Assembly: GCF_007747795.1 (NCBI RefSeq) | Contig: NZ_CP036275.1 | Location: forward strand, 3,898,001 to 3,962,000 | DNA: 64,000 nt | DNA from: Maioricimonas rarisocia | GTDB taxonomy: Bacteria > Planctomycetota > Planctomycetia > Planctomycetales > Planctomycetaceae | Reading direction: 5' to 3' | Shown: in pieces, positions 42,536 to 51,506 of the stretch | Position numbering within the stretch: position 1 is the stretch's first letter | Layout of the letters: each line of letters starts with the position of its first letter | Notes under the pieces: model-generated | Databases searched by the model: none | What the model was told of the DNA's origin: nothing | The model's input: only the letters and a program-made list of their open reading frames with translations | Position numbers and translations under genes: made by a program

Positions 42536-44842
42536 CTACGACGTCCGGACGGGCTCGCGCTGTTCGGTCGCAGGCAGGGCGGCCTCTGCTTCCGCTTCGT
42601 CGATGTCGATCGCTTCGTGTCCCCCCTGCACCAGCCGACGGGTCATCGCCACCTCCCCGACGAGCAGCAGCAGCACGGCGAGCAGCAGGAACTTCCAGAT
42701 CTCCGTCGGCGGCGACTCGACGGCCGTCGCCGCCACCAGTTCGTCGACCGTCTCGATGAACTGCAGTCGGTCGTCTTCGGCGAGTGTCTCCTGCTGGTCT
42801 GCTGCAAGCGGCGTCAGATCCGACTCGCGGCGATCGAACGTGACGACGAAGAACTCGGCCGGACCAGCCGGATTCGTTCTCGATACGGCGCGATAGACGC
42901 CGGGAAGCTCCGTCCCGTCGAACCGTGCCAGCGGCTGCTCCCGTGTGCCGGCCAGCTTCGCCGCATGCTCTTTGCCGGCCGGATCAACAAACTGGATGCT
43001 GCCAGCCTCACCCGTCCCGTCGAGCGGCAGCACGAGCGGAGTTCCTGCCGGGACGTTGCGGTTCCTTGCTCCCGCCGCGAGCTGAAAGACCATCTCGTGC
43101 AGAAACGGCACAAAGTCGTTCTTCGAGGGGAGCGTCGACCAGTCGGTGTCGAGCGGGCCGGCCAGCAGAATGACCGTCCCTTCCCCAACCTTGCGGGTCA
43201 CGAGAAACGGGTCTCCGTTCGTGAACCGGCCGGCCACGACGCTCTCCTCATCGGACGTTCCGTCAGCCGCCTCGTCGTCGCCAGCGAGGTCGGCCGCTTC
43301 GACCGCGCCCTCTGCATCCGGCAAATCGAGCTTCCACCAGTGATCCCAACGGGCTGCCGAGAAGTCGACAGCCGACTCTCCGCGAAACCGCTGGAGCCAC
43401 AGAACCGAAAGCGACTCTTCATCAACGCGGGCGTCGGTGGCCGCCTCAGCCGACTCCTCCAGGCTGACGAGCTTTGCCGGCAAAAGTTGCGCTCCATCTT
43501 CCAGCAGCCTGGAGTTGTAGAAGTCTGCGTCGACGCGGTCGCCTGGGGCAATGACGATGCCGCCACCGCCCCGGACGAATTCCTCGATGGCCTCCAGTTG
43601 TCCGTCGTTCAGCCGCGGAACATTCGCCAGCAGCAGGACGCGGATGCCACGCAGGTCGTCGGCACTGAACTGATCGGAGTCGACCACGGCGGTTCGCACC
43701 CAGGGAGACTCGTTTCCGGCCGCCGAAAGCGCCGACGCGACGAAGAATGTCTCGCGCCGAACCGGATCGAGCTGCGGGTCTCCATCGACGAGCAACGCAG
43801 GAATCCCCTTCTCGACAGTCACTGCCGCCTCGGCCCGATCGTCGCCCGGCAGATCGTCTTCATCGAGCACAAGGCTGATGACGTACGAACCGACGGCCGG
43901 AAACCTGTACTCGAATTCGATCGGAACCTCGCCATCGGGAGGCACATTGACCTCCAGCGTTCGGTCCTGCAGCGGCTGCCCGTTGATCTCCAGTCGAACC
44001 TGTCGGCGGGCAACCGTGCCGCCCGACTGCCGGACCGCAGAGCGAATCCGCACCGGAAAATCCGGAACCGTCAATTCGCGTGAGAGATCGAGCGTCGACA
44101 GCGCAAAGTTCGGACGCTCGACGGCGTCGTGACCAGCGAGGTTCACCACATACAGAGACGGAGGGATTGCCGCCTGAACAGTCATGTCATCGAGACGGGC
44201 CCATCGGTACTCGTCTTCGGCCCGCCATGGCAGAGACTGGCCGTCGGTCAGCACGATCAATTCGCGCGTTGCGGTGGTTCCCTCCGCGAGGATCTGCAGA
44301 CCGCGGTCGATCGCGTCCGTGAGGTCGGACGTCCCCGAAGGTTGCGGGAGAGCATCGATCGATCGCCGGACCTGGCTGAAGTCGGCTGTCAGTGTGCGAA
44401 TGACCGGCCGGACCTGAGAGCGGGCATCGAGCAGGGCGACCGTATCCCCCGCAGAGAGCGTCTCGAGGTAATCGTGAATCCAGTCGATCGCCGCTTCGTG
44501 CGGCGTCTCCCCCTTCCCCTGCCAGCCCATGCTGTAGGAACTGTCCAGAACGAAGACAACGTCACGCTGACCGCCCCGCGTGAACTGGGCGAACAGCCCC
44601 CCTTTCATCCAGGGACGGGCCATGGCGATCGCCACGATGGCGACGACCGCCATACGGAGAGCCAGCAGCAGCAGTTCCTCCAGGCGGATCCGGCGGCGTG
44701 TCCGCTGGCCCAGTTCCAGAAACTGCATTGCCCCCCACTGCACGACGTCATACTTCCGCTTGCTCAGCAGGTGAGCGATGACCGGCAGCGCAACGGCGGC
44801 CAGTCCGAACAACATTGCAGCGTTGAGCCAGCCGAAACTCAT
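42536..44842 (-). CDS. BatA-type N-terminal / von Willebrand A domain membrane protein
   Basis: The 768-aa protein has the BatA N-terminal domain at 1-80 with two helices (AAMLFGLAAVALPVIAHLLS and LALRMAVVAIVAIAMARPW). A VWA domain begins at about 94 with MIDAS sequence D100-S-S-Y-S104. A class I glutamine amidotransferase-like region follows (VLLLANVPRLNDGQLEAIEEFVRGGGG). A last helix near the C-terminus (FLLLAVLLLLVGEVAM) closes it. In Bacteroides-type aerotolerance operons, BatA proteins go with MoxR and DUF58 genes; those are absent here. The 293 bases between this gene and the TolC-like gene show no frame. Confidence 0.88.
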   Translation of the reverse strand: MSFGWLNAAMLFGLAAVALPVIAHLLSKRKYDVVQWGAMQFLELGQRTRRRIRLEELLLLALRMAVVAIVAIAMARPWMKGGLFAQFTRGGQRDVVFVLDSSYSMGWQGKGETPHEAAIDWIHDYLETLSAGDTVALLDARSQVRPVIRTLTADFSQVRRSIDALPQPSGTSDLTDAIDRGLQILAEGTTATRELIVLTDGQSLPWRAEDEYRWARLDDMTVQAAIPPSLYVVNLAGHDAVERPNFALSTLDLSRELTVPDFPVRIRSAVRQSGGTVARRQVRLEINGQPLQDRTLEVNVPPDGEVPIEFEYRFPAVGSYVISLVLDEDDLPGDDRAEAAVTVEKGIPALLVDGDPQLDPVRRETFFVASALSAAGNESPWVRTAVVDSDQFSADDLRGIRVLLLANVPRLNDGQLEAIEEFVRGGGGIVIAPGDRVDADFYNSRLLEDGAQLLPAKLVSLEESAEAATDARVDEESLSVLWLQRFRGESAVDFSAARWDHWWKLDLPDAEGAVEAADLAGDDEAADGTSDEESVVAGRFTNGDPFLVTRKVGEGTVILLAGPLDTDWSTLPSKNDFVPFLHEMVFQLAAGARNRNVPAGTPLVLPLDGTGEAGSIQFVDPAGKEHAAKLAGTREQPLARFDGTELPGVYRAVSRTNPAGPAEFFVVTFDRRESDLTPLAADQQETLAEDDRLQFIETVDELVAATAVESPPTEIWKFLLLAVLLLLVGEVAMTRRLVQGGHEAIDIDEAEAEAALPATEQREPVRTS

Positions 44843-45041
44843 GGGCAGATTCTTCAGACAGTGTTGCGGACGACCGGCCCATGCTACCAGCCGACGGGAC
44901 GCCGGTCAGGTCTGCCGTCACCCACTCAAGCAACGGCAGCAACACGAACCGTACTTCCGGTTGTCCGATCCGGCCGCGACCTGTCTAATCAGGACAGGCC
45001 GAATTCACGTTCCGCGCACTTCTCGGGCAAAGTAGATCTTC

Positions 45042-46529
45042 ATGACCGGGCATTCCCGCATCCTTACCGCTGTCGTCGCGATTGCCACCCTGTTCTGTGG
45101 GCTGTCGCTCCATGCCGACACGTTCGTGTACCTCGACGAGTCGGGAAACGAGAAAACGCTCGAAGCTCAACTGGCGGGCACCGGACAGGGAGCAATGGCC
45201 CTCCAGAGGGCGGACGGGCAGATCACTCTCGTCGCCGAGTCGCTCGTGCGGGATCGCGAACCGGCCGCCGGCCCGGAACCGATCGATGCGGACGGGATGG
45301 TCCAACTGCTGGAGGAGCGGTTCGGCACGGACCATGTGCGTACGTCGATCGACAAACCGTTCGTCATCGCTCTGGTGCTGTCCGCGCCGCTCGATCGCCG
45401 CGCTGAACGGCAGGTGACCGGCTTCGTCACGCGGGCTTCGCGGTTCATGTCGAACGTTGACACAGTCTTTACCCGTTTCATGCGGGACATGCGGATTCCG
45501 ATGAGCGACCCGGAATATCCGCTGGTGCTGCTCATCTTCGAATCGGATGCCGACTTCGACCGTTACGCAACCGAGGTCACCGGCGGAAATGGTCTCTCGG
45601 CCGCCCGCATGGCCGGTTTCTATTCGTCTCTGACGAACTGGCTTGCCGTCCGCATGAGTGCGTGTGATACGTTCGAGGTCCCGCTGCACGAAGCGATCCA
45701 CCAGCAGATGTACAACCGGGTCTTCCAGCGACTTGCCCCTGTTCCGGTCTGGTTCGACGAGGGAATCGCGACCGGATTCGAAAGCAATGGGGAACGGATC
45801 GACGTGCATCCGGCGAGAGTGAATTCCCGCTATGCCCGACAGGCGAAACAGCTCGAGGGCCCCGTGACGTGGGAATCGGTCATTACCGACGACAGTGCCT
45901 TCCGGGGCGACATCCTCGCGGGCGACGCCTACACGCACGCGTGGAGTCTGCACTGGATGCTCGTCAAGCGGTACCGCGACCAGTACCGCGACTACGTGAC
46001 CTCACTGGCCGGCCGCGAACCGCTGCAGGAGCTGAGCGAAGCCGAACGACTCCGGGATTTCGAGGCGGCATTCGGGACCAGCGTCACCGAACTGTTCGCC
46101 GACTTTCCCCGCGTACTCGACTCCGAGATTCGCCGGCAGCGGATCAGCCTGCGCGAACCGGCCCGTGCCGGCGAACTGGTCACACAGGAGCAGCTGGGTG
46201 AAGTGCGGATGCAGGCAGTCCGTCGCGCGGACCTGGCGGGGCAGTTGCTCGTCCAGGGAGAACTGCGCAACGCTTCGCCGTTCCGCACGCTCAGCTATCA
46301 CGTGACGGTCGAGACCGATGCGGGGTTGTATGCGGAGTGGTTCGTGCCGGACCTGGCCAGCGGACGGAAAGCTCCGCTGAAGCGTCAGATTGTTCGCCGG
46401 CGCATGCAGAACGCGCCTGGAGGACTGTCGCAGACGTTTCGGGTTCGCATTCGTTCGACACTGTCGGAAAGCGACGACGCGGCTGCGTGGAAACGGGGCG
46501 AGTTGCCAGTTCCCGTTTACGGGCGGTAG
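45042..46529 (+). CDS. Secreted DUF1570 putative metalloprotease
   Basis: The 495-aa protein has a signal peptide ending near LSLHAD. An SHD1-like N-terminal segment (FVYLDESGNEKTLEAQLAG) is followed by a gluzincin-like peptidase domain: H216-E217-A-I-H220 zinc motif and, 17 residues later, VWFDEGIATGFES, whose E is the likely third ligand. This is the DUF1570 arrangement common in Planctomycetes. The substrate is unknown. It is probably periplasmic. Its promoter lies in the 199-base gap divergent from the VWA gene. Confidence 0.85.
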   Translation: MTGHSRILTAVVAIATLFCGLSLHADTFVYLDESGNEKTLEAQLAGTGQGAMALQRADGQITLVAESLVRDREPAAGPEPIDADGMVQLLEERFGTDHVRTSIDKPFVIALVLSAPLDRRAERQVTGFVTRASRFMSNVDTVFTRFMRDMRIPMSDPEYPLVLLIFESDADFDRYATEVTGGNGLSAARMAGFYSSLTNWLAVRMSACDTFEVPLHEAIHQQMYNRVFQRLAPVPVWFDEGIATGFESNGERIDVHPARVNSRYARQAKQLEGPVTWESVITDDSAFRGDILAGDAYTHAWSLHWMLVKRYRDQYRDYVTSLAGREPLQELSEAERLRDFEAAFGTSVTELFADFPRVLDSEIRRQRISLREPARAGELVTQEQLGEVRMQAVRRADLAGQLLVQGELRNASPFRTLSYHVTVETDAGLYAEWFVPDLASGRKAPLKRQIVRRRMQNAPGGLSQTFRVRIRSTLSESDDAAAWKRGELPVPVYGR

Positions 46530-46604
46530 CCCGGACATTGCGATTCAACCACTGAGTTGTCTTCCCGGTGCGACACCCCGGAGGATGAAAGTTACAGCGG
46601 GGTG

Positions 46605-46632
46605 CCATGGCCGCGGAGCGGAGTGGCCATGG
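46605..46632. repeat. REP-like hairpin (CCATGGCC...GGCCATGG)
   Basis: Perfect 8-bp arms at 46605-46612 and 46625-46632 enclose the loop GCGGAGCGGAGT. Preceded by GGGGTG, it resembles the minus strand of the hairpin at 1691-1721. Confidence 0.6.
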
Positions 46633-46698
46633 GGTTTCTTCAACTCGCACGCCTCAAGCCGTGTGAACCACGCCTGCCACCAGACGATTGCGATGTAG

Positions 46699-46724
46699 GG
46701 TGCCGTCGCCGGAGGCGACGCACC
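46699..46724. repeat. REP-like hairpin (GGTGC-GTCGCC...GGCGAC-GCACC)
   Basis: GGTGCCGTCGCC (46699-46710) pairs with GGCGACGCACC (46714-46724) around a GGA loop, with one bulged base. Confidence 0.6.
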
Positions 46725-46861
46725 ATCATCGACCGAATGACGTTGCATGTGTGGTGCGTCACGGGCTCACGGCAACAGGCACATCACCTGCCGGGCACTG
46801 CTTCAGAGTTGCCTGCCGTGCCCCCCCTGCGGCGACGTGCTGGTATGGCCGCCTTGTACTG

Positions 46862-47890
46862 CTACCGCGCATCCGCCGTCGCCGGGTGGTATCCCGGATT
46901 CTTCATCCGAATGCGATACAGGCCCGTCCCGATGGTGACGTACAGGCGGTTTGCTTCGTCACCAATTCCGAAACAGCAGTTCGTAGGAAGTTCTTTCGTC
47001 GGAATGAAGGCCCGTTCTTTCCCCGCCGGAGAGTAGACGGCAATGCCGTGCCGAGCCTCGCTACGAACGGCCGCATAGATGTTTCCCTTCACGTCGACAG
47101 TCATGCCGTCGATGCCGTTCTCCTGCCCGAAATCCACCATCACTCGTTTGGGACCGAGTGTGCCGTTCGGCCGGACCGGGAACGCATTGAGCGTCATACG
47201 CCGCTCTGCTCCCTCCGGGGCCGGGTCTGCTGCACCGAGGCTGCGGTTGTCAGTCTCGGCCACGTACAGAACGCGCGCGTTGGGGGAAAGGACGACGCCG
47301 TTCGGCTTGGAAATGTCGGTGGTGACGCGGGTCACCGTTCCCGTCGAGGGCACGTATCGGTAGACGCTCATCAGGTCGAGTTCGACCGGCTCGGGGCCTA
47401 CATAGCGGGGATCGCTGAAGTAGATGCTGCCGTCCGGATGAATCACCAGATCGTTCGGCGAGTTGAACCGCTTACCATTGAAGCGCCCCACCAGCACCCG
47501 CACCTCGCCCGCTTCGGTGATCTCACAGAGCGCCTGCTTCCCGCGGTTCGCTCCGCACGCGGCGATCAGGCGACCTTCGCGATCGAACATCAGGCCATTG
47601 CTTTTGCCGCTGTCGGGACACAGGACCGTCGTCTTTCCAGTAGCAGGATCGAAGCGGAAGATCTTGCCGGGCGCTTCTTCTCCAGGAATGTCGCTGAAAC
47701 AGATCGTCCCGTCCGGAGCGACGGCGACACCTTCGGTAAACGAGCCCTCGTTCCAGAGCATCTCGAGTCGGGAGTTCGCAGGAAGGATCTGAGGATCACC
47801 GCCTGGCGCGAGATCATCAGCACCGGCCGGGAGGAGACAGCACTGAAAGAGCAGGCAGACAAAGGCACAGCGGGACAGCAGACGGATCAT
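46862..47890 (-). CDS. Secreted SMP-30/gluconolactonase-family protein
   Basis: The 342-aa protein has a signal peptide (LLSRCAFVCLLFQCCLLPAGAD, cleaved near the end). The six-bladed propeller of the SMP-30/gluconolactonase family is supported by FTEGVAVAPDGTICFSDI, GKSNGLMFDREGRLIAACG, NSPNDLVIHPDGSIYFSDPRY, KPNGVVLSPNARVLYVAETDN and DGMTVDVKGNIYAAV. These carry the calcium-binding E, N and D positions. It hydrolyses sugar lactones; periplasmic members work with sugar dehydrogenases. Confidence 0.92.
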   Translation of the reverse strand: MIRLLSRCAFVCLLFQCCLLPAGADDLAPGGDPQILPANSRLEMLWNEGSFTEGVAVAPDGTICFSDIPGEEAPGKIFRFDPATGKTTVLCPDSGKSNGLMFDREGRLIAACGANRGKQALCEITEAGEVRVLVGRFNGKRFNSPNDLVIHPDGSIYFSDPRYVGPEPVELDLMSVYRYVPSTGTVTRVTTDISKPNGVVLSPNARVLYVAETDNRSLGAADPAPEGAERRMTLNAFPVRPNGTLGPKRVMVDFGQENGIDGMTVDVKGNIYAAVRSEARHGIAVYSPAGKERAFIPTKELPTNCCFGIGDEANRLYVTIGTGLYRIRMKNPGYHPATADAR

Positions 47891-48256
47891 GCAATTCTCC
47901 AGTCGGTCGTTGCATCACGGGGCCGGAAGGCGAGCATTCCGAACAGTGCGAACCAGAGGTCGGTATCGGCGCGAGGCGGCACATGCCCGGGGCCACCGAT
48001 CAGTCCGGGCTGATGCGAGGATATCTCACTCGAGACTGTCGGAACAGCGATCGAGAACCATTTCGAAAACGGGAAAAGCGGTGCATCCGAAGCCTGGCCG
48101 GCGACGTTTCCCGAATGGAGACTCCTTTCCCGCAATCCGGTCAGGCGGTATCGTCTCGGTGCAGCATCCGTTCGATCAGGAAGGCTGCCCCGATCGATCG
48201 CTGCTTCGAACGACACCTCGCACGGTCTCCTGCCGGTCTGGATTTTCTGACGCAAC
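47891..48256. other. Intergenic region, nothing recognised
   Basis: 366 bases between divergent genes. Several overlapping frames are open, but none has a ribosome site or protein-like composition. Both promoters must lie here. Confidence 0.5.
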
Positions 48257-49657
48257 ATGGCTGAATCCACTTCACCACCGCCGCGCCGCACATCGGTCCT
48301 CGAGGAGTTTCACGAGGCCCGTATCGAGTTCTACAAGACGTGGGGACCGGCCTTGCTGCTGACTCTGATCGGTTTTCTGATCGCGTGGTTCTTCGTCAAG
48401 CCGGCACCGCCCGACACGGTGGTCATCGCAGCCGGCCCCCCGGACGGCGCCTATTACGCGTTCGCACAGGAGTACGCAGAAGTCTTCGCCGAAAACGGCG
48501 TCACGCTCGAAATCCGTGAGACCGCCGGGTCGATCGAGAACTATCGCCTGCTGCGTGAAGACGACGGGGTCCAGCTCGCCATCGTGCAGGGGGGGACCGC
48601 TCCCCCGGACTCGACCGAGGAGAGTTACGAAGCGATCGCCAGTCTGTATCTCGAGCCGGTCTGGATCTTCACGCGAGGCGAAACAGCCGAGACAGACCTG
48701 CGTTCGCTGGCCGGCAAGCGGATCGCAGTCGGCCCGGACGGGAGCGGCACCAGTTCCATTGCCCTCAAGCTGCTGGCTGCGAACGGCCTGGAGCCGGACG
48801 ATACAGAAACCGAAGACACGTCAGTCGACCGTTTCGCGGCGGTCCCGCTCAGCGGAGTCGCTGCGGCGGAACAGCTTCTCGACGGCGACATCGACGCGGC
48901 GTTCTTCGTGCTTTCCCCGCAGTCGGAACTCATTCATGACCTGCTTCGAGACGATTCCTCGCGCCTCGTGCGACTCAAACGCCACGACGCCTACAGCCAG
49001 TTGTTCCCGTTTCTCTCGTCGGTCACTCTCGCTGAAGGTGTGATCGACCTGCAACAGAACCTGCCACCGGAACCGATCCCGCAGATCGCCCCTGCCGCCA
49101 ACCTCATCTGTACGCCGGAACTGCACGACGCGTTCATTCCGCTGCTGCTGAAAGCTGCCAGGCGCGTGCATGGCAGCGGTGACATCTACGTCGAACCGTC
49201 CCGTTTTCCGTCGCTCGAGTTCGCGGAGTTCCGCCCGCATCCGGTTGCCCTCGACTACTACGAATCGGGACCGTCGCTGCTGCAGCGTCACGTTCCATTC
49301 TGGGTCGCTTCGCTGATTGACCGCACGAAGATCATGCTGCTGCCGCTGATCACGCTCGCGATTCCCCTGTTCAAGCTGGCCCCGCCGGTCTATCGCTGGC
49401 GGATCCGCTCGCGAATCTACCGCTGGTACAAGGTGCTGCGCGAAATCGATCAGCACGTCGACCGGTCGACCGCCGAGCAGCGCGAACGGAATCTGAACAC
49501 GCTTTCCGAGATGCAGCAGGAACTTGAAGAGATCAGTGTGCCCCTCTCATACATGGAGGAGTTTTACAATCTCCGGCTGCACATCGATCTGGTCCGTCGA
49601 CGTCTGGAGTCTGTCGGAGAGCGTTCCGCGACCGCACCGGCGGCCCCCCACGGGTGA
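48257..49657 (+). CDS. Membrane-tethered TAXI-family TRAP solute-binding protein
   Basis: The 466-aa protein has an N-terminal helix (WGPALLLTLIGFLIAWFFV) that tethers it. The TAXI binding domain spans about 50-330 (TVVIAAGPPDGAYYAFAQEYAEVF, split by a strand; QLAIVQGGTAPPDS; SLAGKRIAVGPDGSGTSSIALKLL). A second helix at about 350-375 (TKIMLLPLITLAIPLFKLA) leads to a C-terminal coiled-coil-like cytoplasmic tail (LNTLSEMQQELEEI). Ordinary TAXI proteins are free periplasmic receptors of TRAP transporters, with DctQM-type genes nearby; none is seen. A sensory role through the cytoplasmic tail is possible. Confidence 0.85.
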   Translation: MAESTSPPPRRTSVLEEFHEARIEFYKTWGPALLLTLIGFLIAWFFVKPAPPDTVVIAAGPPDGAYYAFAQEYAEVFAENGVTLEIRETAGSIENYRLLREDDGVQLAIVQGGTAPPDSTEESYEAIASLYLEPVWIFTRGETAETDLRSLAGKRIAVGPDGSGTSSIALKLLAANGLEPDDTETEDTSVDRFAAVPLSGVAAAEQLLDGDIDAAFFVLSPQSELIHDLLRDDSSRLVRLKRHDAYSQLFPFLSSVTLAEGVIDLQQNLPPEPIPQIAPAANLICTPELHDAFIPLLLKAARRVHGSGDIYVEPSRFPSLEFAEFRPHPVALDYYESGPSLLQRHVPFWVASLIDRTKIMLLPLITLAIPLFKLAPPVYRWRIRSRIYRWYKVLREIDQHVDRSTAEQRERNLNTLSEMQQELEEISVPLSYMEEFYNLRLHIDLVRRRLESVGERSATAPAAPHG

Positions 49658-49797
49658 CCGACGGCCGACGTGGCAGCGTCTCTCAGCCCGCTCCTGATGG
49701 CCGCGCACGCCGAACTCCAGCCGGGACCATGGATTGCGCCCGGAAATCGGCTATACTGCTGTGGCGGGCATCTCCACCTCATTCAGGGTGCAGGATC

Positions 49798-50133
49798 ATG
49801 AAGGTCGGCTCTGAAGTACTGCAGGTCTATTCCACGGGACCAGTCACTGTTGTTGGCTTCGGTGGAAAGGTCATTCTCGACGACATCAATCTCGCTGAGT
49901 GTCGAGACACGATCCTGTCCCTCTCGCGGGATCACCAGTGCCACACCATGGCCTTTGACCTGACAGGAGTGCGGCTCGTCCCGAGCGGTCTGCTCGGCAT
50001 CCTGGCATCGCTGCACCGCCAGGGAATCAAGGTCGAGGTTTACAATCCCTCGCCGGGCCTTCGCGAGGTTCTTGAAGTGACGCACTTCGACAAGCTCGTG
50101 GAGATACGTGAAGTCGAAACACCGGGCTCCTGA
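49798..50133 (+). CDS. STAS-domain anti-sigma factor antagonist-like protein
   Basis: The 111-aa protein starts at the ATG at 49798 with AGGA close upstream. The STAS fold is clear: TVVGFGGKVILDDINLAECRD, split by the first strand and helix, then AFDLTGVRLVPSGLLGILASLHRQG and VEVYNPSPGLREVLEVTHFDKLV. The position normally phosphorylated (D-S-S/G in SpoIIAA) reads V-P-S-G, so Ser is present. Its TGA overlaps the ATG of the serine hydrolase by one base (TGATG), so the two are translationally coupled, an odd pairing. Confidence 0.88.
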   Translation: MKVGSEVLQVYSTGPVTVVGFGGKVILDDINLAECRDTILSLSRDHQCHTMAFDLTGVRLVPSGLLGILASLHRQGIKVEVYNPSPGLREVLEVTHFDKLVEIREVETPGS

Positions 50134-51290
50134 TGACTGCGGAACTGCGCTGTGTGCCGCCGGAGGCGATGGGATTCGATCCGTCCGGCTGGAATCTGGT
50201 GACCGCCCTGGCCGGGCAATTGTGTGCCGAAGATGTCACTCCCGTCTTCGCTCTTCAGGTCGTTCACACCCAACGGACCACCGGACCGCTTCTGTTCGAG
50301 AGTCCGGCCGCCGACGCTTCGCTGAAGGTCACTTCGGATCCGATCTTTCTGGTCGCGTCGCTCACAAAACCGATCCTGGCGATGGGGGTCGTGCAGCTGG
50401 CCGAACGAGGGCTGCTGGCACTCAATGACCGCGTTGTCGACTTCATTCCGGAGTTCTCGGGGGCCGATCGTCGCGGAATCACCGTACGGCACCTGTTGAC
50501 GCACACGTCCGGATTGCCCGACATGCTGCCCGACAACCGGGAGCTGCGACGCGAACAGGCTCCGCTGAGCCGGTTCATCAGCGGCACGTGCGAAGTGCCG
50601 CTCGACTTCCCCCCCGGCCGTGGCGTGCAGTACCAGAGCATGGGGTACGCACTGCTGGGCGAAATCATCAGTCGTGTCTCGGGGCAGCCGTACGACGAAT
50701 ACCTGCGGGATGCGTTGTTCGCACCGCTGGGAATGCACGACACCGCGCTGGGAGCGCCGGAATCGTGGTGGCACCCACAGGACGGTGAGCCGCCTCGCGT
50801 CGAACGGATCGTGGGGATTCGTGTCCCTCCCGAGCAGGAAGGGGGGGACGACTGGAACTGGAACAGCCGGTACTGGCGGTCTTTCGGTGCCCCGTGGGGC
50901 GGACTGCTTTCGACGCCGGCAGACCTGGCGATCTTCTGCCAGACAATGCTGCAGGGCGGACAGTACGGTTACACACGCGTGCTGTCTCCGGCGGCCGTCG
51001 CGCAGGCCACACGAAATCAGCTCGACGCCTATCATGATCTGTCGGAAGCCGATCGCCGGACGCGCGGCTGGGGCTTCGGGTGGAGGATGAACTGGGCGGC
51101 CCACTCGGCTGCCTTCTGCGACCTGCTGGGGCCAGCGGCCTACGGCCACTGGGGCGCGACCGGAACACTCTTCTGGATTGATCCCGCGCGCGAACTCGCA
51201 GCAATCCTGCTGACGACACAGCCGCTCGAACGGGGCCGGTCTCATCTGACACGACTGTCCAACGCGATCGTCGCGGCACTGGCCGACTGA
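50133..51290 (+). CDS. Beta-lactamase-family serine hydrolase
   Basis: The 385-aa protein has the class C beta-lactamase/esterase fold. The nucleophile motif is S76-L-T-K79 (VASLTKPILAMGVVQLAE, read across the helix), and the second motif is Y167-Q-S169, where Y-x-N is more usual. The HTSGLPDML segment follows the family pattern. No signal peptide is seen, so it is probably cytoplasmic; activity would be esterase- or peptidase-like rather than antibiotic resistance. It is coupled to the STAS gene. Confidence 0.88.
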   Translation: MTAELRCVPPEAMGFDPSGWNLVTALAGQLCAEDVTPVFALQVVHTQRTTGPLLFESPAADASLKVTSDPIFLVASLTKPILAMGVVQLAERGLLALNDRVVDFIPEFSGADRRGITVRHLLTHTSGLPDMLPDNRELRREQAPLSRFISGTCEVPLDFPPGRGVQYQSMGYALLGEIISRVSGQPYDEYLRDALFAPLGMHDTALGAPESWWHPQDGEPPRVERIVGIRVPPEQEGGDDWNWNSRYWRSFGAPWGGLLSTPADLAIFCQTMLQGGQYGYTRVLSPAAVAQATRNQLDAYHDLSEADRRTRGWGFGWRMNWAAHSAAFCDLLGPAAYGHWGATGTLFWIDPARELAAILLTTQPLERGRSHLTRLSNAIVAALAD

Positions 51291-51506
51291 AGAAGCCGTC
51301 GCGAGTCAACTGGAGGTGTGTCCCGGAGCCCTGCCGACCTGAACAAACCAGATCCCGGCTGCAGTACAACTCGCCGCGAGTGGAGCTGGGCACTGTGACG
51401 ACGTGGAAAGAGACTGCGGGCACAGCGACTGTTCGAGACGCGGTTGCAGCTGGCTCCTGCATCGCGTGCGGTCTCAAGAGAACCTCAGATCGAGCCGGTT
51501 CATACC

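Larger units (their letters stand above)
46530..46861. other. Spacer with two REP-like hairpins, no gene seen
   Basis: The 332-base gap between convergent genes contains hairpins at 46605-46632 and 46699-46724 and no protein-like frame. Confidence 0.6.
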
